DNA of 64,000 bases, taken from contig JBBRDW010000008.1 in NCBI GenBank assembly GCA_038203525.1, forward strand, positions 12,145 through 76,144. Reading direction: 5' to 3'. The notes under the pieces are model-generated. The model did not search any database. It was not told the DNA's origin and saw only the letters and a program-made list of their open reading frames with translations. This DNA is from Limnovirga sp038203525. GTDB lineage: Bacteria; Bacteroidota; Bacteroidia; Chitinophagales; Chitinophagaceae. This document shows positions 9,549 through 19,225 of this stretch, piece after piece (the first letter of the stretch is position 1; each line of letters starts with the position of its first letter). The translations under genes and the position numbers were made by a program.

Positions 9549-10065
9549 TTTTGTACCAGGGTTTTTAATTTACTATTGAGCTCCTTTTCCCGCCGCGGCA
9601 GGCCGCTTGTACAGTTAATATTTTATGCAGCTTTTACCTAACCGAAGAGTAAGTTCCCCGTTTCATTTCAGGGTATTCTGGAAAAAGACTTAAATAATTA
9701 GAGAGATGCCACAATAAATCAGCAGTAACGTTTCTGCACTTTTATCTGTTGGGAATTTAATCCGGCTATCGCCTAAGTGCAGATTGTAGGGTAAAGTATT
9801 AATTATAACACTAACGGCCACGGGTATTTATTACCTTCTTTTACTTAATTAAGTAAAGTTCAGAATGAAAGGAAATAATTCTGTTTACAAACTTTCAGCT
9901 CTACAGTTAAACATCGTTTTCTCTAAGGGGTCTACGCTCCTTGTTCGCATTATTAATTAAACTTTGAACACAATTTATATAGTAGTTTATTGATGCCAAA
10001 TGGTATACTGATGAAAGGATTGCGACGCAACCGGGATGCTATGAAAACTGATGCTGGTATCAAAA
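9549..10065. repeat. Inverted-arm element, long unit with a degenerate left arm
   Basis: The left arm, about 9549-9612, is C-like (CCCGCCGCGGCAGGCCGCTTGTAC) and continues into the family inner motif GCAGCTTTTACC. The right arm, about 10010-10065, has the variant GAAAGGATTGCGACGCAAC and tip GCTGGTATCAAAA. The roughly 400-bp interior (9613-10009) is AT rich and shows no gene. The same right-arm variant recurs at 58433. Confidence 0.6.
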
Positions 10066-10154
10066 TATCAATTTCTTTCTGTCCACTCAAACAAAAATAA
10101 TTACAGCGTCTAAACCCAAACTTATTTGCATGATTGTTGTTATTCCAAATCCTA

Positions 10155-11216
10155 ATGAATCTACTATCTTTCACCGATAAAGGCCTTTACTGCCAGCAGG
10201 GGAATTTTTATATAGATCCCTGGAAACCTGTTCAAAATGCCGTAATCACCCACGCCCACAGCGATCATGCAAGGCCTGGCATGCAGCATTATTTATGCCA
10301 CCAATACGCTAAACCAATAATGCAATTAAGATTGGGCGACAACAATTATCAAACTGTTGAATGGGGCGAAGCAATTTCAATGAACGGTGTAAAAATTTCT
10401 TTGCATCCCGCAGGGCATATCATTGGCTCGTCACAAATTAGAATTGAATACAAAGGCGAAGTGTGGGTAGTAAGCGGCGACTATAAAACAGAAGACGATG
10501 GGCTAAGCGGAAAATTTGAGCCGGTACAATGCAACACGTTCATCACCGAATCAACATTTGGCTTACCTATCTACAAATGGAAGCCGCAGCAGGAAATTTT
10601 TGGAGACATAATAAATTGGATCGCCAGGAATAAAGAAGATGGCAAAACCAGTGTGTTGCTGGCATACAGCTTGGGTAAAGCGCAGCGTATATTGCAGCAC
10701 ATAAAAGAAACTACGCAAACAATCTATGCACACGGGGCAATTTTTAATACCCAGCAAACGCTAATAAATGCCGGGTGGAAGCTTCCAGAAGTTGTAAGAG
10801 TAACCGCTGAAACGCCAAAGGAATTGCTGAAAGGTGCTGTAGTGATTGCGCCGCCCAGCGCAGATGGTTCTACCTGGATGAAAAAATTTGTACCTTATTC
10901 TGTGGGTGTCTGCAGCGGATGGATGCAGGTACGCGGCAATAAGCGCCGGCGTAATGTAGATGCGGGTTTTGCATTAAGCGACCATGCAGACTGGAATGGA
11001 TTATTAGAAAGTATAAAGGCAACAGGAGCAGAAAGAGTTTTTGTTACACATGGTTTTCAGGCTGCATTCAGCCGCTATTTGAATGAAGAAAATATTGCAA
11101 TTGCGGCCGAAGTAAAAACAGAATATGGAACTGAAGATGAAGATACGCCTTCTACACAGGACGAAGATGCAGGAAGGACAAATGAGATAATAGATGTTCC
11201 CGAAACAGAGGTTTAA
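10155..11216 (+). CDS. Ligase-associated DNA exonuclease (metallo-beta-lactamase fold)
   Basis: Member of the beta-CASP/MBL nuclease group found next to bacterial ATP-dependent ligases, 353 residues. The metal-binding motif THAHSDHARPG lies near residue 40, and further MBL ligands are suggested by HPAGHIIGSSQ and GDYKTEDD. The C-terminal part contains SDHADW and FVTHGF, as in mRNA 3'-end-processing-like exonucleases. The ATG at 10155 is preferred over an upstream TTG. The next gene, the ligase, begins at or just after its stop, so the two are almost certainly co-transcribed and act together in end processing and joining, probably in repair. The acidic C-terminal tail (about 30 residues) is not conserved in appearance. 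Confidence 0.88.
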   Translation: MNLLSFTDKGLYCQQGNFYIDPWKPVQNAVITHAHSDHARPGMQHYLCHQYAKPIMQLRLGDNNYQTVEWGEAISMNGVKISLHPAGHIIGSSQIRIEYKGEVWVVSGDYKTEDDGLSGKFEPVQCNTFITESTFGLPIYKWKPQQEIFGDIINWIARNKEDGKTSVLLAYSLGKAQRILQHIKETTQTIYAHGAIFNTQQTLINAGWKLPEVVRVTAETPKELLKGAVVIAPPSADGSTWMKKFVPYSVGVCSGWMQVRGNKRRRNVDAGFALSDHADWNGLLESIKATGAERVFVTHGFQAAFSRYLNEENIAIAAEVKTEYGTEDEDTPSTQDEDAGRTNEIIDVPETEV

Positions 11217-11235
11217 AAGCTACAAAGTGATCTAC

Positions 11236-12894
11236 ATGACAGTTGACGACGAGTTAATACAAGGCGATAATAGTATTGCACAAAATGGCAACGGGCTTGC
11301 CATGTTCGCCGCATTGGTTATGCAGATAAGTTCGTCGACCAAAACAACTGATAAACTTGAAGCCCTTGCAGCATATTTTACCCTTGCAGATGATAAAGAT
11401 AAAGTTTGGGTGATCGCAATTTTTTCTGGTAGAAGGCCAAAGCGAATTGTGAGTTCTACCTTACTTTCAGGATGGTGTATGGAACTTGCAGACCTGCCTC
11501 CCTGGCTCTTCCTCGAATGCTACAGTACTGTGGGAGATCTTGGCGAAACCATTGCACTGCTGCTTCCCGAATCATTGAATAAAAAAAGTAAAGGAGAAAG
11601 CCTTTCTTACTATTTGGAAAAATTTATTGAAATAGAAAAACAGGAGGAAAGTATAAGAAGGCAATTTATCGAGCATAGTTGGGCGAATATGAATTATGCC
11701 GAAAGGTTTGTGTTCAATAAACTGATTACGGGAAGTTTCAGGATTGGTGTGTCGCAAAAAATGATGGTGAATGCGTTGTCAAAAATTGTTGAACATTCTT
11801 CCTCAGTAATAGCGCATCACATAAGTGGTAACTGGAATCCCGTTACAACGGGCTTTTCCCAACTGCTGAATGCAGATTTGGCTTCTGCAGATCACTCAAA
11901 GCCCTATCCTTTTTATCTTGCTTATGCTTTGGAAAATGAGCCGGAGACCTTAGGCGATCCATCAGAATGGCAGGCGGAGTGGAAGTGGGACGGTATTCGC
12001 GGACAAATAATAAAACGCAATAATGAGTTGTATGTATGGAGCCGGGGCGAAGAACTAATCACAGAAAAATTTCCTGAGTATTTTATTTTGAAGGAACTCC
12101 TGCCAGACGGTACAGTACTGGATGGAGAGATTATTCCGGCTGCGAACGGCAAGCCACTGCCATTCGCGGTTTTGCAAACACGTATCGGCAGAAAAAATAT
12201 TACAAAAAAACAATTGCAGGATGCACCGATAAGTTTTTTTGCTTATGATCTTTTAGAGTTTAATGGCGAAGACTGGAGAGGAAAATCTTTGACTGAACGA
12301 AGAGAACAACTTGAAAAAGTTCTGGCACCTGTCGATCAATCTTGTATGCAGCTTTCAGAAATAATTTCTTTCACCCGCTGGGATGAACTGACTGAATTAA
12401 GAAAGGGTTCAAGAGAAATGAACAGCGAAGGAATTATGCTAAAAAGAAAAAAATCCACTTACCAGGTTGGAAGAAAAAGAGGTGACTGGTGGAAGTGGAA
12501 GATCGATGCACTCACCATTGATTGTGTAATGGTGTATGCACAAAAAGGCAGCGGACGAAGAAGCAATCTCTACACCGATTATACTTTTGCAGTAAAGGAT
12601 GGCGACAAGTTGGTAACATTTACCAAAGCGTATTCAGGCCTCACCGATAAAGAATTTGCGCAGGTAGACAACTTTGTAAAAAGAAATTCAATTGAAAAAT
12701 TCGGCCCCGTACGAACTGTTAAACCAGAGTTGGTTTTCGAGATCGCTTTTGAAGGTATAGCCGCCAGTAACCGTCATAAAAGTGGAGTGGCATTACGTTT
12801 CCCGAGAATCAGCAGATGGCGGAAAGATAAAAAAATTGATGAGATAAATACAATTGACGATCTGAAAGCGATGTTACACCTGTATAAAAAGTAA
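11236..12894 (+). CDS. ATP-dependent DNA ligase
   Basis: DNA ligase that seals nicks with ATP through a covalent lysyl-AMP. The N-terminal ligase domain contains GRRPKRIVSSTLL. The nucleotidyltransferase motif I is EWKWDGIRG, with the lysine as nucleophile. Later motifs include WSRGEELITEKFPE, LDGEIIP, EGIMLKRKKSTY and WWKWKIDALTIDCVMVYAQ; the C-terminal OB-fold ends with VALRFPRISRWR. The family usually begins at the equivalent of the ATG at 11302 (MFAALVMQ); 11236 is the first ATG after the exonuclease stop and gives 552 residues. Either start keeps all motifs. It is paired with the upstream exonuclease, a standard arrangement, and there is no sign of Ku in the window. Confidence 0.92.
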   Translation: MTVDDELIQGDNSIAQNGNGLAMFAALVMQISSSTKTTDKLEALAAYFTLADDKDKVWVIAIFSGRRPKRIVSSTLLSGWCMELADLPPWLFLECYSTVGDLGETIALLLPESLNKKSKGESLSYYLEKFIEIEKQEESIRRQFIEHSWANMNYAERFVFNKLITGSFRIGVSQKMMVNALSKIVEHSSSVIAHHISGNWNPVTTGFSQLLNADLASADHSKPYPFYLAYALENEPETLGDPSEWQAEWKWDGIRGQIIKRNNELYVWSRGEELITEKFPEYFILKELLPDGTVLDGEIIPAANGKPLPFAVLQTRIGRKNITKKQLQDAPISFFAYDLLEFNGEDWRGKSLTERREQLEKVLAPVDQSCMQLSEIISFTRWDELTELRKGSREMNSEGIMLKRKKSTYQVGRKRGDWWKWKIDALTIDCVMVYAQKGSGRRSNLYTDYTFAVKDGDKLVTFTKAYSGLTDKEFAQVDNFVKRNSIEKFGPVRTVKPELVFEIAFEGIAASNRHKSGVALRFPRISRWRKDKKIDEINTIDDLKAMLHLYKK

Positions 12895-12989
12895 AACTCA
12901 AAAAGCTCCTGGCAGTGCACTCAAAAAAATTTCAATGCCATATTTTTTTGCTACAAATATAATTGGCAATGATACCTTTCAGCGTTATC

Positions 12990-13367
12990 TTTTTTGGTTA
13001 CAAGCTTTGGAACTTCGTGGCATCGCCGGTTGTGTCACTCACTTGTACGGATGGAATTTTATTGAGCTTTTACCGAAGCGAATATTATGATGTATTGGGG
13101 CTGTAAGGATATTTGAAAGCTCAAAAGTAATAACCCTAAAAGGGCCATATATATTGGACATGGGTCAAGCCCATAGAATATTGGGTGGAAGGAATAACAA
13201 TTTACAAAAGCTTCACGAGAACATGACCTATGCAAACCTCCTGAGCATTTATCCTGGTACATCTCATTTGCTTCAATCTACGCTGCGGTAAACGCTCCAT
13301 AGAATTCTAAACCGTACAAGAGTGCGACGCAACCAAAGTATCATTCTTTTTATGTAGTTTGGCCCAC
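12990..13367. repeat. Inverted-arm element, complete unit with mixed arms (B left, A right)
   Basis: The left arm 12990-13048 ends with the B core TTGTGTCACTCACTTGTAC (13030-13048). The right arm 13314-13367 starts with an exact A core GTACAAGAGTGCGACGCAA and ends in a weak tip (TTTGGCCCACAAA). The left inner flank (ATTGAGCTTTTACCGAAGCG) matches the inner flank of other arms. The 265-bp interior has no plausible gene. Confidence 0.85.
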
Positions 13368-13400
13368 AAATATTTACTTCATTAATACAGTGGGTTTTTT

Positions 13401-15608
13401 ATGAAAAAAATCATCTTTTCTTGTCTGTGTTTTGTTACGGATTCTGCATTTGCGCAGCGTGTAATTGATTATGTGGATCCGTTTATTGGCACGGCGGCAC
13501 ATGGCCACACTTATCCCGGTGCGGCAATGCCTTTTGGAATGGTTCAGTTAAGTCCGGATAACGGCACGCAGGGCTGGGATTGGTGCAGCGGTTACAATTA
13601 CAGCGACAGTGTGATACAGGGTTTCAGCCACACACATTTAAGCGGCACCGGCATTGGCGATTTGTGCGATATTTCTGTGTTGCCCATGGTTGGCATTCAG
13701 CCCTCCACCACAAAAGTACTGGCTGCTTTTTCGCATAAAGATGAGCAGGCATCGCCGGGTTATTACAGTGTGCTACTGAAAGATTTGAACATAAAAGCAG
13801 AGCTTACCTGCAGCGATTATTGTGGATTTCATCGCTATACTTTTCCAGAAGCAAAAGATGCGATGATCCGTTTCGATCTAGGGTTTGCCATTAACTGGGA
13901 TGCGCCAAATGAATGCTTTTTTAAACGCATTAACGACAGCACATTTGCGGGCTACCGTTACTCCACAGGCTGGGCAAAAGATCAGCGTGTTTTTTTTGCA
14001 GTTCGAACCAGCAAGCCTGTAAAAAGTTCCATATTTTTTGAAGGTATTTACCGTGCGGCTAAAGACTCTGTAAAAAATAAAAATGTAGTGGCCTGTTTAG
14101 TGTTCGACACCAAAGCAAACGAAGCCATTGAAATGAAAGTTACTTTAAGTTTTGCAAACATACAAGGCGCAATAAAAGCGTTGGAACAAACGCAAAACAT
14201 TTATTTTGATCAGGCAAAAAAAGCTGCTGAAAATGAATGGGAAAAACAACTGAGCAAGGTTACTGTAAAAACAAATGATAAAACATTGAAGCAAATTTTT
14301 TATACTTCTTTGTACCATAGCTATCTGGCGCCATCCTTATTCAGCGACGCAAACGGCAATTATAAAAATGTAAAAGGCAATGTGCAGCACAGCGATTTAC
14401 CGGTGTATTCTGTAAGCTCTTTATGGGATGTATTTCGTGCGGAGAGTCCGCTGTTTACTTTGCTGCAGCCGCAACGAGTACCAGCGATCATTAATTCGTA
14501 TCTCGACTTTTATGATCAGTATGGTTTGCTGCCTGTGTGGGACTTGCAGTTCAATGAAACCAATACGATGACCGGTTATCATGCCGTGCCCATTATTGCT
14601 GATGCAATACTAAAAGGCTTTAAAGGCATTGACAGCATAAAGGCTTTTGAAGCCATGAAAAAAAGCGCCATGCAAAACATTCGTGGTACAGATGTTTACC
14701 GCCAGTATGGTTATGTGCCACAGGATAAATATGGCAGCAGTGTTACCGTAACTTTAGAGTATGCTTATGATGACTGGTGTATTGCGCAGGTTGCAAAAAA
14801 GCTAAATAAAAAAGAATACTACAACATTTTTATGCAACGCTCCGCATCATGGAAAAATCTTTTTGATACGGGCATTGGCTTTACAAGAGCCAAAGATTCA
14901 AAAGGAAAATGGGTGGAGCCTTTTGATCCATATTTTTCTGAACATGAACCTGAAAAAGCCATGTTTACTGAAGGTAATTCATGGCAGCATAGTTGGTTTG
15001 TACCACAAGATATTTATGGGCTAATTAATGCACATGGCAGCGAACAAAAGTTTATTCAAAAACTGGATTCACTTTTTACAGTAAGCTCACAACTCAATGG
15101 TACCAATGTTTCCAACGATATCAGCGGATTGGTTGGTCAGTATGCGCATGGCAATGAACCAAGCCATCACATCGCATATTTATACAACTATGCGGGCATG
15201 CCGGGCAAGAGCGCAGAGCGTGTAAAGTACATCACTAAAAATTTATACACGAATAAACCGGATGGACTTTGCGGCAACGAAGACTGCGGACAAATGAGTG
15301 CATGGTATGTGTGGAGTGCGCTGGGATTTTATCCTGTAAATGCCGCAACTGGCGAATATGTTTTTGGCACGCCGTTAATGAATGAAACGACGATTAAACT
15401 AACGAACAAAAAAACGTTTAAGGTTACTGCAAAAAATCTTAGTGATAAAAATATTTACATTCAATCTGCAACATTAAATGCCAAGCCCTACACAAAATCA
15501 TTTATCACACACAGTGATATTATTAAAGGCGGCATACTCGTATTTGTGATGGGCGATAAGCCTTCTTTAAGGTTTGGCGTAAAGGATGCTGACAAGCCGG
15601 GGAAATAA
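13401..15608 (+). CDS. GH92 family alpha-mannosidase, secreted
   Basis: Calcium-dependent exo-alpha-mannosidase family, 735 residues. A signal peptide (ends near SAFAQ) is followed directly by the GH92 start VDPFIGTAAHGHTYPGAAMP. Conserved blocks are FGMVQLSPD, FSHTHLSGTG, the helical-domain motif LSDISGLVGQYAHGNEPSHH-like stretch, and GNEDCGQMSAWYVWSALGFYP. GH92 enzymes act on terminal alpha-1,2/1,3/1,4-linked mannose of N-glycans or mannan in the periplasm or outside. An isolated GH92 with no SusC/SusD pair in the window is notable; GH125, another alpha-mannosidase family, lies 10 kb downstream. Linkage specificity cannot be fixed from sequence alone. Confidence 0.93.
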   Translation: MKKIIFSCLCFVTDSAFAQRVIDYVDPFIGTAAHGHTYPGAAMPFGMVQLSPDNGTQGWDWCSGYNYSDSVIQGFSHTHLSGTGIGDLCDISVLPMVGIQPSTTKVLAAFSHKDEQASPGYYSVLLKDLNIKAELTCSDYCGFHRYTFPEAKDAMIRFDLGFAINWDAPNECFFKRINDSTFAGYRYSTGWAKDQRVFFAVRTSKPVKSSIFFEGIYRAAKDSVKNKNVVACLVFDTKANEAIEMKVTLSFANIQGAIKALEQTQNIYFDQAKKAAENEWEKQLSKVTVKTNDKTLKQIFYTSLYHSYLAPSLFSDANGNYKNVKGNVQHSDLPVYSVSSLWDVFRAESPLFTLLQPQRVPAIINSYLDFYDQYGLLPVWDLQFNETNTMTGYHAVPIIADAILKGFKGIDSIKAFEAMKKSAMQNIRGTDVYRQYGYVPQDKYGSSVTVTLEYAYDDWCIAQVAKKLNKKEYYNIFMQRSASWKNLFDTGIGFTRAKDSKGKWVEPFDPYFSEHEPEKAMFTEGNSWQHSWFVPQDIYGLINAHGSEQKFIQKLDSLFTVSSQLNGTNVSNDISGLVGQYAHGNEPSHHIAYLYNYAGMPGKSAERVKYITKNLYTNKPDGLCGNEDCGQMSAWYVWSALGFYPVNAATGEYVFGTPLMNETTIKLTNKKTFKVTAKNLSDKNIYIQSATLNAKPYTKSFITHSDIIKGGILVFVMGDKPSLRFGVKDADKPGK

Positions 15609-15649
15609 AAGTATGTGGTTTGTAGTATCTATTTTTTAAAACAAATACA

Positions 15650-15705
15650 TTTTGAACCCGGCTTTAGGAATAGTAGGGATCTTTACTTGCGTCGCACGCT
15701 TGTAC
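15650..15705 (+). repeat. Inverted-arm element, solitary left arm (subtype A)
   Basis: Tip TTTGAACCCGGCTTTAGG and core TTGCGTCGCACGCTTGTAC (15687-15705, one change from consensus). Inner family sequence continues (GAGCTTTAATCTTAGCGTAG). No right arm is found before the next left arm at 18911. Confidence 0.85.
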
Positions 15706-15770
15706 TGTTAGATTGGATATGAGCTTTAATCTTAGCGTAGTGTTTGACCAAAGCGTTACACGCAGTTTTA

Positions 15771-15836
15771 TTTCACAGAGTTGCACAGAGTAACTACGGG
15801 AAACGCTGTGCTTCTTTACTCTGTGTAACTTTGTGG
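15771..15836. repeat. Imperfect long hairpin next to the solitary left arm
   Basis: Arms TTTCACAGAGTTGCACAGAG (15771-15790) and CTCTGTGTAACTTTGTGG (15819-15836) are near-complementary across a 28-nt loop. Similar 'Bacteroidota hairpins' occur at 24951 and 26517, also just inside repeat arms. Confidence 0.65.
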
Positions 15837-15886
15837 TAAAAAATTCTTTTAATAATCATCATTATTTTCAGTTTCAATTTTTAGGA

Positions 15887-17782
15887 ATGAAAAATATAAA
15901 TTACCTACTGCTTCTATTAGTCATATTTTTTACTGCATCAAAATCAATTGCACAAAAAATAATCAAAACACAAGTTCTTGTAGTAGGTGGCAGCACCGGC
16001 GGAACAGCCGCAGGTATTCAGGCTGCACGCAGCGGTGCACAAACAACTATCGTTGAACAAACCAATATGCTTGGTGGTATGCTAACCGCCGCCGCCGTAA
16101 GCTGCACGGATGGAAACAATGGTTTAAAAAGCGGTATGTGGGAGGAGTTCCGACAGGCATTGTATATACATTACGGCACAAATAACTTAGAAACTGGCTG
16201 GGTAAGCAACACCTGTTTTGAACCACATGTAGGCGACAGTATTTTTAAAGCGTGGGCAGCAGATGAAAAGAAGTTACAAGTAATGTATGGCTGGTATTTT
16301 GATAAAGCCCTTAAAAATAACAATAGAGTAATTGGCGCAACATTCGAAAACATAAAAGGAGAACACCTTACATTAATGGCCGATCTTGTAATTGATGCAA
16401 CAGATTTAGGCGATGTGTTTGCAAGTGCTGGTGCAGCTTATGATTTGGGCATGGAAGATCCGAAATACAGCAGCGAAAAAGAAGCAAGAGAAAAGAATAA
16501 TATTATCCAGGATTTAACATGGTCAGCAATACTAAAAGATTATAGAAAGGGTGTAGATAAAACCATTCCCAAGCCTGATGGTTATGATGCAACTAAATAT
16601 TATTGCAGCACCAGCGATGCACCTTGCAACGATAAACCTTACAAACTAAACACGCAAAAAGTACTAGACTATGGCAAGCTTACCACAGTTGATTCGCTTC
16701 ACCCAAAGTATATGCTTAACTGGCCGGTGCATGGAAATGATTGTTATTTGAATGTGGCAGAAACCAAACCCATCAAAAGAGAGGCAGAATATATAAAAGC
16801 TAAAAATCAAACGCTCGGTTTTGTTTATTTTCTGCAAACAGAATTGGGTTTTAAAAATATTGGTCTGGCCGACGATGAAGTAAATAATGGCATGGCCTGG
16901 ATGCCATATAATAGAGAGGGTAGAAGGATGAAAGGTGTTGTAAGATTAACGATTAATCAAATTAAAGACCCATACAATTACAATTTATACAGAACCGGAA
17001 TTGCTGTTGGCGATTATCCAGTGGATCATCATCATGGGCAGTATCCCGGTAAAGTACCCGATATAGAATTTCCACAAATTCCTTCATTCAATATTCCATT
17101 GGGGGCATTGATCCCGGAGAAAATCGAGGGGCTTGTTGTTTGTGATAAGGGTATCTCCGTAAGCAATATCGCCAATGGTACAACCCGTTTGCAACCCGTT
17201 GTATTGTTAACCGGACAGGCAGCTGGTGTGTTGGCCGCACAGTGTATTGCCGGGAAAATTCAGCCACGAAATGCAAACGTAACGGTGGTACAAAACGAAT
17301 TGCTGAATTTGAAATGTTACCTCATGCCATTTACAGATGTCAGCCCGCTTGATCCTGCATGGGAAGCCATACAAAGAGTTGGCGCAATGGGTATTATAAA
17401 AGGCTTCGGCAAAAGTGTTGACTGGGAGAATAAAACTTTTTTTTATCCGGATAGTACCATTAAAACTGGAGAAATTAAAAATGGTTTACAAACTCTATTC
17501 AAAAAAGTTATTGTTAAAAGGAATGATGATTCTTTACTCTCAATTGAAGATGCAGAATATATAATAGTGAAAAATAAAAAGTATTTGTATGATAGCAATT
17601 TAAATTCAAGCACCGGAGGGGGAAACTTTTTCGATGCGAGGTTCTGGAAAGAAAAATTGAAGCTTGATAACTTTGATTTAAAAAGAAATATTACAAGAAA
17701 AGAGCTTGCGGTAATGCTTGCTTTCTATTCAGATAACTTCAAAAAATATCAGGTCAATTATGATGGAAGTTTGAAAGATTAA
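15887..17782 (+). CDS. Secreted FAD-dependent oxidoreductase with SLH-like C-terminal region
   Basis: Flavoprotein of 631 residues in the FAD_oxidored family, often annotated 'xanthan lyase-like'. The signal peptide ends near KSIAQ; the Rossmann FAD motif VVGGSTGGTAAGIQAARSGA follows, then TNMLGGMLTAAAV. A second FAD-contact region is GIAVGDYPVDHHHG, and the C-terminal FAD motif is VSNIANGTTRLQPVVLLTGQ with an adjacent AAGVLAA. From about residue 470 the tail reads FTDVSPLDPAWEAIQRVGAM and GIIKGFGKS followed by FYPDSTIKTGEI, which resembles an S-layer-homology repeat. The ATG at 15887 starts the signal peptide; the longer frame to 15833 is unlikely. It is 59 bp ahead of the Ldh gene and probably co-transcribed. 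Substrate unknown, perhaps a sugar or sugar acid. Confidence 0.82.
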   Translation: MKNINYLLLLLVIFFTASKSIAQKIIKTQVLVVGGSTGGTAAGIQAARSGAQTTIVEQTNMLGGMLTAAAVSCTDGNNGLKSGMWEEFRQALYIHYGTNNLETGWVSNTCFEPHVGDSIFKAWAADEKKLQVMYGWYFDKALKNNNRVIGATFENIKGEHLTLMADLVIDATDLGDVFASAGAAYDLGMEDPKYSSEKEAREKNNIIQDLTWSAILKDYRKGVDKTIPKPDGYDATKYYCSTSDAPCNDKPYKLNTQKVLDYGKLTTVDSLHPKYMLNWPVHGNDCYLNVAETKPIKREAEYIKAKNQTLGFVYFLQTELGFKNIGLADDEVNNGMAWMPYNREGRRMKGVVRLTINQIKDPYNYNLYRTGIAVGDYPVDHHHGQYPGKVPDIEFPQIPSFNIPLGALIPEKIEGLVVCDKGISVSNIANGTTRLQPVVLLTGQAAGVLAAQCIAGKIQPRNANVTVVQNELLNLKCYLMPFTDVSPLDPAWEAIQRVGAMGIIKGFGKSVDWENKTFFYPDSTIKTGEIKNGLQTLFKKVIVKRNDDSLLSIEDAEYIIVKNKKYLYDSNLNSSTGGGNFFDARFWKEKLKLDNFDLKRNITRKELAVMLAFYSDNFKKYQVNYDGSLKD

Positions 17783-17841
17783 TAAAGCTTTTGTCAACCT
17801 CCTATAATATTCTATTTCCATCTCTTTCTTATCTTGCACAC

Positions 17842-18918
17842 ATGGAACAAATATACTTATATAATCATCTCCAGAATTTCACACACAACATTTTCAAAGC
17901 CATCGGCTGTTCCGATGACCACGCCACTACCGCTACCAAAGCCCTACTGGCTGCGGATATACGAGGAATAGACAGTCACGGTGTGGCAAGGCTTAGCGGC
18001 TATGTGCGTTTATGGGAAGCCAAAAGAATCAATGCAATACCTGATATAAAAATAGTTTATGAAACACCTTCAACCGCTGTGGTTGATGGCGATGCCGGAC
18101 TCGGTTTAGTGGTTGCTCCTTATGCCATGCAGGTGGCAATTGACAAGGCAAAACTTTGCGGCACAGGTTGGGTAAGTGTAAAGAACAGCAACCACTTTGG
18201 TATAGCAGGTTATCACGCTATGATGGCTTTAGAACATGATATGATCGGTATCGCTATGACCAATGCCAGCGCCCTTGTTGCACCAACTTTTTCTGTGGAA
18301 AGAATGCTGGGTACAAACCCCATCGCTGTTGCTATTCCGGCAAATAAACAACCAGCATTTGTTGCAGATTTTGCTACTACCACGGCAGCCAATGGCAAAC
18401 TTGAAATCTTGCAACGGAAAAATGCAGATACACCTTTGGGCTGGGTACAGGACAATGAAGGACATGAATCAACCGACGCAAATATTTTAAAAAAAGCCGG
18501 TGCATTATTGCCACTAGGAAGCGACAGAGAACATGGCAGTCATAAAGGTTATGCGTTAGGCAGCATTGTAGATATTTTTTCTGCTGTGTTAAGTGGCGCC
18601 AGTTACGGACCATGGGCTCCGCCGTTTCCTGCTTATGTGGCGATGCCCGAGAATATGCCAGGTGTTGGTCTTGGTCATTTTTTGGGTGCCATGCGTGTAG
18701 ATGCATTTCGCCCCGCAAATGAATTTAAGAGCCATATGGATAACTGGATCCAGCGTTTTAGAAATGCAAAACCTGCGGAAGGTTACGACAAAGTATTAAT
18801 CCCCGGAGATCCGGAAAGAGAGATGGAAACTATCCGTATGAAAGACGGAATCCCTTTGGTGGAAAGCGTTGCAGAAGATTTGAAAATGGTTGGTGAAAAA
18901 TTTGGTATTGTTTTTTGA
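17842..18918 (+). CDS. Ldh-family (malate/L-lactate/ureidoglycolate type) NAD(P)-dependent oxidoreductase
   Basis: Cytoplasmic dehydrogenase of 358 residues in the Ldh_2 family, structurally distinct from classical lactate dehydrogenases. Family signatures are ADIRGIDSHGVARLSGY, GWVSVKNSNHFGIAGYHAMM, MLGTNPIAVAIPA, DFATTTAANGKLEI and HKGYALGSIVDIFSAVLSG. It probably reduces or oxidises a 2-oxo/2-hydroxy acid with NAD(P)H; the exact acid is uncertain. The ATG at 17842 is preferred to a TTG at 17791. The TGA stop (18916-18918) overlaps the outer tip of the next left repeat arm. It follows the FAD oxidoreductase gene in the same direction. Confidence 0.88.
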   Translation: MEQIYLYNHLQNFTHNIFKAIGCSDDHATTATKALLAADIRGIDSHGVARLSGYVRLWEAKRINAIPDIKIVYETPSTAVVDGDAGLGLVVAPYAMQVAIDKAKLCGTGWVSVKNSNHFGIAGYHAMMALEHDMIGIAMTNASALVAPTFSVERMLGTNPIAVAIPANKQPAFVADFATTTAANGKLEILQRKNADTPLGWVQDNEGHESTDANILKKAGALLPLGSDREHGSHKGYALGSIVDIFSAVLSGASYGPWAPPFPAYVAMPENMPGVGLGHFLGAMRVDAFRPANEFKSHMDNWIQRFRNAKPAEGYDKVLIPGDPEREMETIRMKDGIPLVESVAEDLKMVGEKFGIVF

Positions 18919-19103
18919 CCCGGCTTTCACTATTCTACTATGCTTCGTTGCGTCGCACTCTTGTACGTTCGGATTTTATAGGCAGCTTTTAGCGGTTGGC
19001 CTTTAACGGTTAGCTTTTGGTTTCGGCTAATTGCTGATGGCTATTCCAAAGTACAAGAGTGCGACGCAACAGGCGATGCCACATCAAACTAAAGCCGGGC
19101 TAC
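18911..19103. repeat. Inverted-arm element, complete unit with two A arms
   Basis: Cleanest compact copy in the window. The left arm 18911-18966 has tip TTTTTTGACCCGGC and an exact core TTGCGTCGCACTCTTGTAC (18948-18966). The right arm 19051-19103 starts with the exact inverse core and ends GCCGGGCTAC. The 84-bp interior contains GGCAGCTTTTAGCGG. Confidence 0.93.
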
Positions 19104-19166
19104 TACAACTGTATTTTATTAACTTTATTTCTACAATTGTAAAAAACTGGCGCTTTACTATTGTAT

Positions 19167-19174
19167 TAATTTTG
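19167..19174 (+). promoter_or_regulatory. Candidate -7 box for the cytochrome gene
   Basis: TAATTTTG is a full match to TAnnTTTG, 52 bp before the start codon. No good TTG sits at the right spacing upstream (CTG is the best), so the call is weak. Confidence 0.35.
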
Positions 19175-19225
19175 CCCGTTGCTCAACCAATTAAAAACTG
19201 TGCTGTTGTAGGGGTACAATAAACA

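Noticed and set aside
18911..19103. Arms considered as simple rho-independent terminators
   Set aside because: A single arm has no strong stem followed by a T run; only the pair can form a long hairpin, and several genes already have separate proper terminators next to the arms (33527, 35857, 41917).
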